This document shows positions 53,739 to 61,101 of a stretch of 64,000 bases of DNA, piece after piece. This stretch comes from Neptuniibacter caesariensis. GTDB lineage: Bacteria; Pseudomonadota; Gammaproteobacteria; Pseudomonadales; Balneatricaceae. The DNA lies in NCBI RefSeq assembly GCF_000153345.1, contig NZ_CH724127.1:75464-139463 (forward strand), written 5' to 3'. Under the pieces are notes generated by a model. It searched no databases and was not told the DNA's origin. It worked only from the letters and a program-made list of their open reading frames with translations. Position numbers and translations under genes: made by a program. Each line of letters starts with the position of its first letter. Within the stretch, counting starts at the first letter, position 1.

Positions 53739-54611
53739 CTAGAACAGTGAGTCCTGGCTTGCTGCTTCCGGCCATTGGGTAAAGTCACAGCTACCTGGTC
53801 TGATCTTTTCTAGCTGTTCTACAAAGTGTGCTGCCAGTAGTGGAGCCTCTGCATTATCAGGGGTGTGGAAGAAAAGGTAGGGGGATCGTCCTTCATCCAG
53901 CCAGTTCACCACTTTCTTTAGCCAGGGGTGCAGATAACTCTCTGCCCATTGCCAATCCATGGGTGTAATTAATCTCACCATGGGGTGATCGGCGGTAGCA
54001 ATTGCGTGAACGGGAAGTTGAGGTTTGTGCTCTTTGGCCTTTCTGGATATAGGATCTGTTGCCGGATGAGCAAAAAGCGACCGGGTATCAAAACTAATCC
54101 GGTTGGCTTTATTCGCCGCGAGTAATTGGTTGAACTCGCGTTCTATGGCTCCTTTAGCAAAAAAATCGGGGTGGCGTACCTCTACCGCGAAATTTAGATT
54201 GGAAGGTAGGGAGCTGAGATAATCGGACAGGTTCTGCAGCTCTGAACCGCTAAAGCTTGCGGGTAATTGGATGCATAGTAGTCCGAGCTTAGCGGTTAAA
54301 GGACTAATCCGATCCAGAAATTCCTGCGTTTCAACGTTGCTACTAAGTAATTGATGCTTATGCGTGATCGTTTGCGGTAGCTTGAAACAAAACCTGAATT
54401 GTTCAGGGGTTTCCTTGTCCCATTGCTTCACCGTTTCCGCTTTAGGTAGGCCGTAAAAAGTCGTGTTTCCCTCAACACTGCTGAAGTATTGGGAATAGGC
54501 CCCGAGGACATGAGCATCTTTAGGTCTGACCAACAGGTCATCCTGCCAGGCTGAGTGCTGCCATTGGGTAAGGCCAATATAACATCTGGGAGTTAGATCA
54601 GTTCTTTCCAC
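53739..54611 (-). CDS. DUF72 family protein (YecE-like)
   Basis: 290 residues, TIM-barrel-like family of unknown function. Typical blocks: YIGLTQWQHSAW, YSQYFSSVEGNTTFYGLPK, FRFCFKLPQTITHKHQL, LCIQLPASFSG, LNFAVEVRHPDFF and SPYLFFHTPDNAEAPLLAAHFVEQL near the end. Convergent with DUF924 and divergent from the motor genes. No function can be inferred from neighbours. Confidence 0.85.
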   Translation of the reverse strand: MERTDLTPRCYIGLTQWQHSAWQDDLLVRPKDAHVLGAYSQYFSSVEGNTTFYGLPKAETVKQWDKETPEQFRFCFKLPQTITHKHQLLSSNVETQEFLDRISPLTAKLGLLCIQLPASFSGSELQNLSDYLSSLPSNLNFAVEVRHPDFFAKGAIEREFNQLLAANKANRISFDTRSLFAHPATDPISRKAKEHKPQLPVHAIATADHPMVRLITPMDWQWAESYLHPWLKKVVNWLDEGRSPYLFFHTPDNAEAPLLAAHFVEQLEKIRPGSCDFTQWPEAASQDSLF

Positions 54612-54743
54612 GTAATTTACTGTTTTGTCTGTACTTTGGCTATTTTGCGTGTAGATTGTACACTCAGTAAGGAGCGGGACAAGTGCACGTCATGGTAATC
54701 CCCAAGCGTACTTTGTAGTAATAATGTTCAGAGAGAGATAAGC

Positions 54744-55520
54744 ATGGATTTCGCCTCACTATTAGGGATTATTTCGGGCCTTGCCCTGATCATTTCCGCC
54801 ATCATTATGGGTGGAAGTGCGGATGTATTTGTTAATGTCCCGGGTATGATGATTGTTGCGGGTGGTACGATCGCGGCCACACTTCTAACCGTCCAATTCA
54901 AAGATGTTTTAAATGCGTTTAAAGGCGCATTTATTGTTTTTACCCAGGATAAAACCAATCCTCAGGAAATGATTGATACCATGCTTGAGCTTAGCCGGGT
55001 AAGCCATCGCCATGGCTTACTAAAGCTCGGCGATGTTGAAAGTTCATCTCCCGTGCTCAAACGAGCTTGCATGCTTCTCGCCGAGGCAGCTTCTGAACAG
55101 GTCATCCGAAATACAATCCAAAATGAGATTGATTCATTGGTAGCCCGCCACCATTCAGTTCAGGATGTCTTTCGTAAGATGGCTGCTTATGCCCCTGCTT
55201 TTGGTATGTTGGGGACCTTAATTGGCCTGATCCAGATGTTGAGTGAGCTTGATAACCCAGAAACAATCGGCCCGGCGATGGCGATTGCATTGTTAACAAC
55301 TTTCTACGGTTCGCTTCTGGCGACCATGGTGTTTCTTCCTATTGCAGGCAAGTTGAAGTCGCGTACCCTGCTGGAGGTTACTAACCTTGAGATTATTCGG
55401 GAAGGTTGTATCAGCATTTTGACCAATGACCACTATATGCATGTATATGAGCAGCTTTCCTCCTATATCCCAGCTGCGCAGCGCAAAAAAATAAAAGTGG
55501 GTAAGAAACAGCAGGGCTAA
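54744..55520 (+). CDS. motA: flagellar motor stator protein MotA/PomA type
   Basis: 258 residues with four membrane helices (~3-22, 30-50, 150-172, 183-203). Stator subunit that forms the ion channel with MotB and pushes on the rotor. Family motifs: GGSADVFVNVPGMMIVAGGTIAATL, FRKMAAYAPAFGMLGTLIGLIQML and IGPAMAIALLTTFYGSLLATMVFLPIAGKL. Closer in length and TM3 sequence to PomA/MotC than E. coli MotA (295), so the coupling ion is uncertain. Gene order motA-motB-PilZ; 4-bp gap to motB. Confidence 0.9.
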   Translation: MDFASLLGIISGLALIISAIIMGGSADVFVNVPGMMIVAGGTIAATLLTVQFKDVLNAFKGAFIVFTQDKTNPQEMIDTMLELSRVSHRHGLLKLGDVESSSPVLKRACMLLAEAASEQVIRNTIQNEIDSLVARHHSVQDVFRKMAAYAPAFGMLGTLIGLIQMLSELDNPETIGPAMAIALLTTFYGSLLATMVFLPIAGKLKSRTLLEVTNLEIIREGCISILTNDHYMHVYEQLSSYIPAAQRKKIKVGKKQQG

Positions 55521-55524
55521 TGTT

Positions 55525-56322
55525 GTGAGTAGCAAAAAAGAGCTTATAGAGGAAGAAGATAACGCAGGTTGGATCTATACCTTCGCCGATCTGATGACCT
55601 TGTTATTGGTTTTCTTCGTCCTGTTGTTTTCCCTGTCTAGTGTCGAGGTAGATCGTTTTGAGAAAGCGATGCGATCATTGAATGATGCTTTTCAGGGAGA
55701 GGATGGAGCTAATAGTGTGATTGAACTGCCTCATGAAGCTCCGGTCAAAACTGAAGTACCGGAAGAGATCGAGGAAGTACTTCCTGCCACTAATATTGCA
55801 GACGCTGAAGGTGAAAAGCCTCAGGAAAATGAAGCTGAGTTTCAGGACATTGAGTTACAGACTGAGCTTAATCGTATGGCGGATGAGGTAAGTCAGGAAC
55901 TTCAGGCTGCCATAAATAGTGATATGGCGGAAATAGGCACGCCTAAAGATGGTAAATTAGTCATCAGTCTTAAGGGTGATGTGGTCTTCGATCCGGGTTC
56001 TGCAGAGTTTCATGCTGAGATGATGACGACATTTGATTCTATCGTATTGTTAATGAAGAAGAACCCCGATTACAAACTGAGAATAAACGGTCATACCGAT
56101 AATATACCGATTCAAACTACCCGTTTTCCTTCAAACTGGGATCTTTCCGCCATTCGAGCAACCAATGTTTTACGTTACATGGTGCGGGGCGGTATCGATC
56201 TAGAAAGAGTGACCGCCACTGGCTATGGAGAATCGGTGCCACTGGAGTCAAACCGCACTTTGGAAGGGCGTGCCAAGAATCGCCGTCTCGAATTTGTGCT
56301 TGAGAAGGAGGATGAGAAATGA
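55525..56322 (+). CDS. motB: flagellar motor stator protein MotB/PomB type
   Basis: 265 residues from GTG 55525. Single membrane helix with the ion-binding Asp D22 in YTFADLMTLLLVFFVLLF, a Glu/Pro-rich linker ~60-115, then an OmpA-like peptidoglycan-binding domain (GDVVFDPGSAEFHAEM, RINGHTDNIPI, NWDLSAIRATNVLRYMV, GRAKNRRLEFVLE). It anchors the stator to the cell wall. The stop overlaps the start of the PilZ gene (ATGA at 56319-56322), so the stator and PilZ protein are made together. Confidence 0.92.
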   Translation: MSSKKELIEEEDNAGWIYTFADLMTLLLVFFVLLFSLSSVEVDRFEKAMRSLNDAFQGEDGANSVIELPHEAPVKTEVPEEIEEVLPATNIADAEGEKPQENEAEFQDIELQTELNRMADEVSQELQAAINSDMAEIGTPKDGKLVISLKGDVVFDPGSAEFHAEMMTTFDSIVLLMKKNPDYKLRINGHTDNIPIQTTRFPSNWDLSAIRATNVLRYMVRGGIDLERVTATGYGESVPLESNRTLEGRAKNRRLEFVLEKEDEK

Positions 56323-56702
56323 AACCCTCTTTTGAATTGGAAATAACTGATCAGGAAAACCGCCGTAAAGCTTTCCGGGTAGAAACCGGAGGTAAAGTTA
56401 AAATGGGAATTGCTGGCAAACAGGTTTCATTACTTGATGTGTCAGAAAGCGGCGTTGCTTTTGAGACTGAAGAAATTCTCAGCGGCATAATCGAAGATGC
56501 AGTTATTGTCTTCGAAACGCGTAAAAAATATCGTTTAAAGCCAAAGCTTAAAGTGACATTTTGTCGAGATGGACGTTGTGGCGCTGAATTTGTAGGGCTT
56601 TCTGAAAGGGCGCATATGGCTTTGTCTGAGCTGGTAGTTCAACTGCAGAAGGCGCGGATAAGGTATGAATTGGAAAGACAGCGAATGGAAGATGGCGCTT
56701 GA
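56319..56702 (+). CDS. PilZ domain protein coupled to the stator genes
   Basis: 127 residues. PilZ domain with the c-di-GMP-binding RxxxR motif R16-K-A-F-R20 and the second motif DVSESGVAF, followed by beta strands and a C-terminal helix (HMALSELVVQLQKARIRYE). It therefore probably binds c-di-GMP. Translational coupling to motB suggests that it tunes stator output or recruitment when c-di-GMP rises, as YcgR/FlgZ-type proteins do. No YcgR-N domain is present, so any motor contact must use the PilZ domain itself. The tRNA gene lies 78 bp downstream. Confidence 0.85.
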   Translation: MKPSFELEITDQENRRKAFRVETGGKVKMGIAGKQVSLLDVSESGVAFETEEILSGIIEDAVIVFETRKKYRLKPKLKVTFCRDGRCGAEFVGLSERAHMALSELVVQLQKARIRYELERQRMEDGA

Positions 56703-56780
56703 AATGGAAACTTTTGAAAAATAACTGAATTTACCTCTTGCGTTGCTAGGAACTCCTCTATAATATACGCGCCACGTTGA

Positions 56781-56857
<77 letters not shown>

Positions 56858-56870
56858 AATTTAGAGGAAG

Positions 56871-56900
56871 CCGATTTAGTGCAAACTAAGTCGGTTTTTT
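56871..56900 (+). terminator. terminator after tRNA-fMet
   Basis: CCGATTTAGT-GCAA-ACTAAGTCGG (one G-U pair), then TTTTTT. Classic intrinsic terminator. Confidence 0.9.
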
Positions 56901-56923
56901 CGTTTCTGGGGTTAATGGAGAAA

Positions 56924-56972
56924 AGCTCGTCGGGCTCGCTCTTTCAACCCCGGGCGAAGGTCGTTGGTTCAA
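56924..56972 (+). pseudogene. decayed partial copy of tRNA-fMet
   Basis: Two blocks identical to the tRNA just upstream: 14 nt (AGCTCGTCGGGCTC, copy of 56802-56815) and 18 nt (CGAAGGTCGTTGGTTCAA, copy of 56822-56839). Between them the 6-nt anticodon segment is replaced by 17 nt. The acceptor and D-arm 5' part and the 3' CCA are missing, so this is not a working tRNA. Origin: partial duplication or an att-site scar. Confidence 0.75.
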
Positions 56973-57003
56973 GTTAAGAACGCTTTTCTTACTAGTAGCG
57001 AGA

Positions 57004-57022
57004 TCGCTTTGCTTCAAAGCGA
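57004..57022. repeat. hairpin near the tRNA remnant
   Basis: TCGCTTTG-CTT-CAAAGCGA, perfect 8-bp stem, 3-nt loop, no T run on either side. Purpose unknown. The surrounding 56973-57135 stretch holds no gene that I can support. Confidence 0.4.
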
Positions 57023-57135
57023 CTAGCTTGATTTCCTATTCATTTGATTCGATATAGCGGCCCCCTAGCCTGTGGCCTCAATTTCCTTTAGATTTGTACA
57101 ACATCTATAGGGAAATACATTGCCAGGAGAGCATT

Positions 57136-58107
57136 ATGCTATGGAAGCTTCCCCTCTCGATTATTGCCGTTGTTCTTTTATCTGGTTGTGCATCCAGCCC
57201 TACAGGGCAGATAGAAGTTTTTGCCCAGGCGGCAACCGATTCGTTAAGCAAAGTTGAATCGGTGGTAGATGAGTTTAATCAGGCACGGATCAATGATCGT
57301 ATCGTGATGATGGCGCAAAGTGATGATAAATATGTCACTGCAGATTTCGCAAAACTCAATGACCTTCATCTTCAGAGTAATAAGCAGGATAAACTGGCTT
57401 TACAAAGAGCCACTCAATCCCTGGCTAGCTATGCCGAAGCATTAGCGGATTTAGCAATAGTGGGCTCCAGAGAAGAGTTATCTATTGCAGGGGCGAAACT
57501 GTCTCAGTCGCTGGCTACTATGAATGGTCAGTATCAGGCGCTTGCAGGAGAACCTGAGCCGTTAATGAGTATCGAAAGCAGTAGTAAATTGGGCCGATTA
57601 GTTGCTGAACTTGGAAGTTATTACACAGAAAAGAAGAGAGCAGAAAGTCTTAAGCAGGTGATTCTTGCAGCCGATCCACCCGTTCAGCTCTTAGGTGAAG
57701 CGATCAGTGTTGAGTTGCTCTCAGGAGTCATTGAAAGCCGTTTGTATGCTATGCGTGGAAATGAGTTGGCAGGCCATTTTGCAGATTACAATGCACGAGT
57801 GGGAAAAATGAATTTTGCGCAAAAGAAGAAAGCACTAGATCAACTTTATGATAAGTACCGAGAGCGAGAATCTGCCGCGGCTTCAGTAGATATGGCCAGC
57901 AAAGCGGTTAAGTCAATTATGAAAGCGCATGCGGTGATGGCGAAAGAGCTAGAGCAAGGGGAGTTTGAAAGTGCAGATATTCTAAATGCAGTAGGTCAGA
58001 TCAAGCGTGATCATAAGGCTTTTGATGATCTGGAAAGCTTAATAAGTAGCTGCAAGACTGAGATTATGGCTGATCCTGAGAAAGGGATAATCTGCAAGGC
58101 GGGATAA
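57136..58107 (+). CDS. lipoprotein, helical, unknown function
   Basis: 323 residues from ATG 57136 (AGGAGAGC upstream); the open frame begins 14 codons earlier without a ribosome site. A lipoprotein signal with lipobox LLSGC (Cys ~18) is followed by a wholly helical protein (DSLSKVESVVDEFNQARIND, ALQRATQSLASYAEALADL, KRDHKAFDDLESLISSC). Two further Cys near the C-terminus may pair. I do not recognise the family. The small helical gene follows after 20 bp and is likely in the same operon. Confidence 0.65.
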   Translation: MLWKLPLSIIAVVLLSGCASSPTGQIEVFAQAATDSLSKVESVVDEFNQARINDRIVMMAQSDDKYVTADFAKLNDLHLQSNKQDKLALQRATQSLASYAEALADLAIVGSREELSIAGAKLSQSLATMNGQYQALAGEPEPLMSIESSSKLGRLVAELGSYYTEKKRAESLKQVILAADPPVQLLGEAISVELLSGVIESRLYAMRGNELAGHFADYNARVGKMNFAQKKKALDQLYDKYRERESAAASVDMASKAVKSIMKAHAVMAKELEQGEFESADILNAVGQIKRDHKAFDDLESLISSCKTEIMADPEKGIICKAG

Positions 58108-58127
58108 ACCACGTCACGGAGGATGAT

Positions 58128-58454
58128 ATGACACAACTGGCAGAGCTGAATACAGCGGTCAACGCGCTCAATAATCTATGGCCCTTGTTATCCGGTGATG
58201 AGAAAAATCGGGTGCTTGAGCAAAGAAATGAATTGAACATAAAGGCAGATGAGTTAGCAGTTAAAACCTTGCTTGAAGGAACTGCTGAAATTGAACAGGC
58301 AGTTGCGCAATTAAATGAAACAACTCAGGCAGCGATTGAAGCAAAAGATGCGATTGCTGTTGATGTGGCACGAATTGAAAAGGTAGCTGATACGGTTGCG
58401 AAAGCAACTCAAGCGGTTTCGAAGCTTGCTGAAGTTTTGCTTAGGCTCTCGTAA
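58128..58454 (+). CDS. small helical protein, unknown function
   Basis: 108 residues, cytosolic by composition, with strong ribosome site GGAGGATGAT. Entirely amphipathic helix with Ala/Glu/Lys-rich heptads (AELNTAVNALNNLWPLL, IEQAVAQLNETTQAAIEA, KVADTVAKATQAVSKLAEVL). It looks like a coiled-coil partner of the upstream lipoprotein, but a lipoprotein and a signal-less protein would lie in different compartments unless the former is inner-leaflet facing. No family recognised. Confidence 0.6.
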   Translation: MTQLAELNTAVNALNNLWPLLSGDEKNRVLEQRNELNIKADELAVKTLLEGTAEIEQAVAQLNETTQAAIEAKDAIAVDVARIEKVADTVAKATQAVSKLAEVLLRLS

Positions 58455-58464
58455 AGGATTAAAA

Positions 58465-58485
58465 GGGGCTGCTTTAAGCAGCCCC
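58465..58485. terminator. hairpin between convergent genes
   Basis: GGGGCTGCT-TTA-AGCAGCCCC, 9-bp perfect stem. A TTTT tract follows on the minus strand and a distant TTTT on the plus strand, so it could stop the transporter gene and the small-protein operon. Confidence 0.7.
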
Positions 58486-58532
58486 AAAGGTCGTTTTGTC
58501 GATGTGGTTTTGTATCCTAAGTACTTTCAGCC

Positions 58533-59939
58533 TTAGGCTAAGTTATAAACAAATACAACAAGTACAGCGGCCGGTGTGATGAAACGTAATACAAACATGA
58601 AGAGTTTATAGGCTAAACCATTACCCAGATCCAGTTCGTTTTCACCGGCTTGTTTTGACATGAACCAGCCAACGAAGATCGCAATGGCCAGACCGCCTAG
58701 TGGCATCATCAGGTTCGCAGTGACGTAATCAAACAGGTCAAAGAAGGTCTTGCCTTCGAAGCGCTCGAACATGCCCAGCGGATGAACATCTGACCATACA
58801 TTCAGAGAAAGAATTGTCAGAATACCCAGACACCAGATACTCAAGCCTCCAATCATCGTGCCGGTAAAACGGCTAATGCCTTTCTGCTCTTCCAGCCATT
58901 CAACTACAGGCTCAAGCAGAGAAATAGCTGAAGTGACGGCCGCGACGACTAAGAGAGCGAAGAACAGTGTGCCGAAAAGCACGCCGCCAGTCATCTGACC
59001 AAAAGCCAGAGGTAATGTCTGAAATATCAGGCCTGGACCGGCACCCGCTTCCATCCCGTTAGCAAACACAAGCGGGAAGATTGCCAGACCCGCCAGAAGT
59101 GCGACCAACGTATCAACTACTGAAACAGTGACTGCTGTTTTAACGATAGACACCTTTTTCGGTAGGTAAGAGCCGTAAGCCATCATAACGCCCATACCTA
59201 AACTAAGCGTGAAAAAAGCGTGGCCTAAAGCTGTTAGAACCCCTTCGGTGGTTAGCTTGGAAAAGTCAGGCTGGAATAGAAAAGTAAAGCCTGCAGCAAA
59301 GTCACCGGCGCTCATTGCGTAACCGACCATGACTAGGATCAGAGCAAAGAGTACAGGCATCAGAATGTTGATCGCTTTCTCCATACCTGAATTGAGCCCG
59401 CGAGCGACAATCATAATCACTAGCAGCATAAATACAGAGTGCCACACTAAAAGCGTGTAGGGATCTGATAGAAGGTTGCCAAACATTGCGCCAATGCTAT
59501 CGCTATCGGCTCCGACAAAGAGTCCGCCGGCAGAGTTGCCTACATAAGAGAGAGCCCAGCCGCCAATAACCGAGTAAAAAGAAAGAATCAGGAAGGAAGC
59601 GATCATGCCCATCCCGCCAATCCAAACCCAGCGTTTGGAGCGCCCATCGCGTTGGGCGATCTGGCGCATGCTGTTAATTGGGCTATGTCCACCACGGCGG
59701 CCTATCGTTACTTCTGCAATCATGATCGGAATACCAATCAACGCGATACATAACAGATAAACAAGAACAAAGGCCCCGCCTCCGTTCTCTCCCGTGATAT
59801 ACGGAAATTTCCAGATGTTACCAAGGCCAACCGCGGAGCCGCTGGCAGCTAAAATAAAGGCTAATCGCGACGACCACATCGGGTTGTCTTTACGTGCGTT
59901 ATCGACTGCACTCGCAGCGTCTTGAACCATTTCGGTCAT
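58533..59939 (-). CDS. sodium-dependent transporter of the NSS (SNF) family
   Basis: 468 residues, about 12 membrane helices. Na+-coupled uptake, usually of amino acids. NSS motifs: SRLAFILAASGSAVGLGNIWKFPYITGENGGGAFVLVYLLC in TM1 (with the unwound G-x-G site), GWALSYVGNS, and FFTLSLGMGVMMAYGSYLP in TM6. Helix 12 ends the protein without the long tail of eukaryotic members. Upstream in the same direction lie leucine dehydrogenase and indolepyruvate oxidoreductase, so the substrate may be a branched-chain or aromatic amino acid; this is inference. Confidence 0.88.
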   Translation of the reverse strand: MTEMVQDAASAVDNARKDNPMWSSRLAFILAASGSAVGLGNIWKFPYITGENGGGAFVLVYLLCIALIGIPIMIAEVTIGRRGGHSPINSMRQIAQRDGRSKRWVWIGGMGMIASFLILSFYSVIGGWALSYVGNSAGGLFVGADSDSIGAMFGNLLSDPYTLLVWHSVFMLLVIMIVARGLNSGMEKAINILMPVLFALILVMVGYAMSAGDFAAGFTFLFQPDFSKLTTEGVLTALGHAFFTLSLGMGVMMAYGSYLPKKVSIVKTAVTVSVVDTLVALLAGLAIFPLVFANGMEAGAGPGLIFQTLPLAFGQMTGGVLFGTLFFALLVVAAVTSAISLLEPVVEWLEEQKGISRFTGTMIGGLSIWCLGILTILSLNVWSDVHPLGMFERFEGKTFFDLFDYVTANLMMPLGGLAIAIFVGWFMSKQAGENELDLGNGLAYKLFMFVLRFITPAAVLVVFVYNLA

Positions 59940-59979
59940 TGGTGTTCTCCAGTTTTATTTTTATTCGGTAGAGAAAAGT

Positions 59980-60016
59980 CCGCCCACCCTCAATCGGCTA
60001 ACGATGGGGTGAGCGG
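59980..60016 (-). terminator. hairpin after the leucine dehydrogenase gene
   Basis: Minus-strand reading CCGCTCACCC ... GGGTGGGCGG (one G-U) with inner ATCG/CGAT pairs, then ACTTTTC. Probable terminator or attenuator between the dehydrogenase and transporter genes. Confidence 0.6.
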
Positions 60017-60030
60017 GAGTGGGGTAAGCG

Positions 60031-61083
60031 TTATTTCATGAAACGCTCTTCAGCCAGTTCATCGGCAACTTCACCTGTGGGTCTGTCCTGCGAATCGGCT
60101 CTGCGGAAGATCTCCATCAAGGTATCGCTGATGGTCTCAATATGAGCGCGTACTTTGTTATGTTCATGGCCGATACGTTCGTAGAAAATATCGATAATGC
60201 CCCCTGCATTGATTGCATAATCAGGTGCATAAAGAATGCCTCGTTCGCGAAGCATCAGGTCATGACGTTGTGCTGCTAACTGATTATTTGAAGCGCCGGC
60301 GATTACCTGAGCTTTTATCAGAGGGATAGATTCATCGTTGAGTACTGCACCCAGAGCGCAAGGGGCCAGAACATCAACATCCAGGCTTAGAATCTCTTTT
60401 TGAGATACCGCGGTTGCTCCTAACTCACGTACTGCTTTGTCGACTTGTTCTTCGTGAATATCGGTTACAAACAGCTGAGCTCCCGCTTTGTGGAGGTGTT
60501 CTGCCAGGCGGTAACCTACATTACCGACCCCTTGAATAGCGACTTTAAGCCCAGTTAGATCGGTACGATCAAGTTTGTATTGAACGGCAGCTTTCAGACC
60601 AGCAAAGGTACCATAGGCCGTGGCTGGAGAAGGATCACCATTGCATGGTAAACCATCGATACCGGTGCGTTCTGTAACTCCTGCGACATTGTTCGTTTCG
60701 ATCCCCATGACCTGAAGATCAGGTACTGATGTACCCGAGTCTTCTGCGGCAATGTACTGATTGCCAGTACGCTCAAGGAAACGGCCCATCGCTTTTAGTA
60801 ACTCCTCGCTTTTGTGCTTACGAGGATCACCGATAATTACCGATTTACCGCCGCCTAAATCCAGATTGGCTAGGGCTGATTTATAGGTCATTCCTTTCGA
60901 TAGGCGAAGCACATCATTAAGCGCTTCCTGATCATCCACATAGTTCCACATCCGGCAGCCTCCGAGTGCAGGGCCGCGGTTTGTGTTGTGAATAGCAATG
61001 ATTGCTTTCAGGCCAGTGCTCTCATCGTGACAGAACACAACCTGTTCGTGGTTGTCGAATTCGTTATGGCTAAATACAGACAT
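60031..61083 (-). CDS. ldh: leucine dehydrogenase family (Glu/Leu/Phe/Val dehydrogenase)
   Basis: NAD-dependent oxidative deamination of branched-chain L-amino acids to 2-oxo acids. 350 residues. N-terminal catalytic domain has [11 protein letters not shown]68 in [17 protein letters not shown] and K80, at the numbering of Bacillus leucine dehydrogenase, and [11 protein letters not shown]. The C-terminal Rossmann domain has [15 protein letters not shown]. Substrate preference (Leu, Val or Phe) is not certain. It is encoded 18 bp downstream of the indolepyruvate oxidoreductase gene, probably one operon, so the two may act in sequence on 2-oxo acids. Confidence 0.87.
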   Translation of the reverse strand: MSVFSHNEFDNHEQVVFCHDESTGLKAIIAIHNTNRGPALGGCRMWNYVDDQEALNDVLRLSKGMTYKSALANLDLGGGKSVIIGDPRKHKSEELLKAMGRFLERTGNQYIAAEDSGTSVPDLQVMGIETNNVAGVTERTGIDGLPCNGDPSPATAYGTFAGLKAAVQYKLDRTDLTGLKVAIQGVGNVGYRLAEHLHKAGAQLFVTDIHEEQVDKAVRELGATAVSQKEILSLDVDVLAPCALGAVLNDESIPLIKAQVIAGASNNQLAAQRHDLMLRERGILYAPDYAINAGGIIDIFYERIGHEHNKVRAHIETISDTLMEIFRRADSQDRPTGEVADELAEERFMK

Positions 61084-61101
61084 GTTGGATTCCTGTAAAA
61101 C

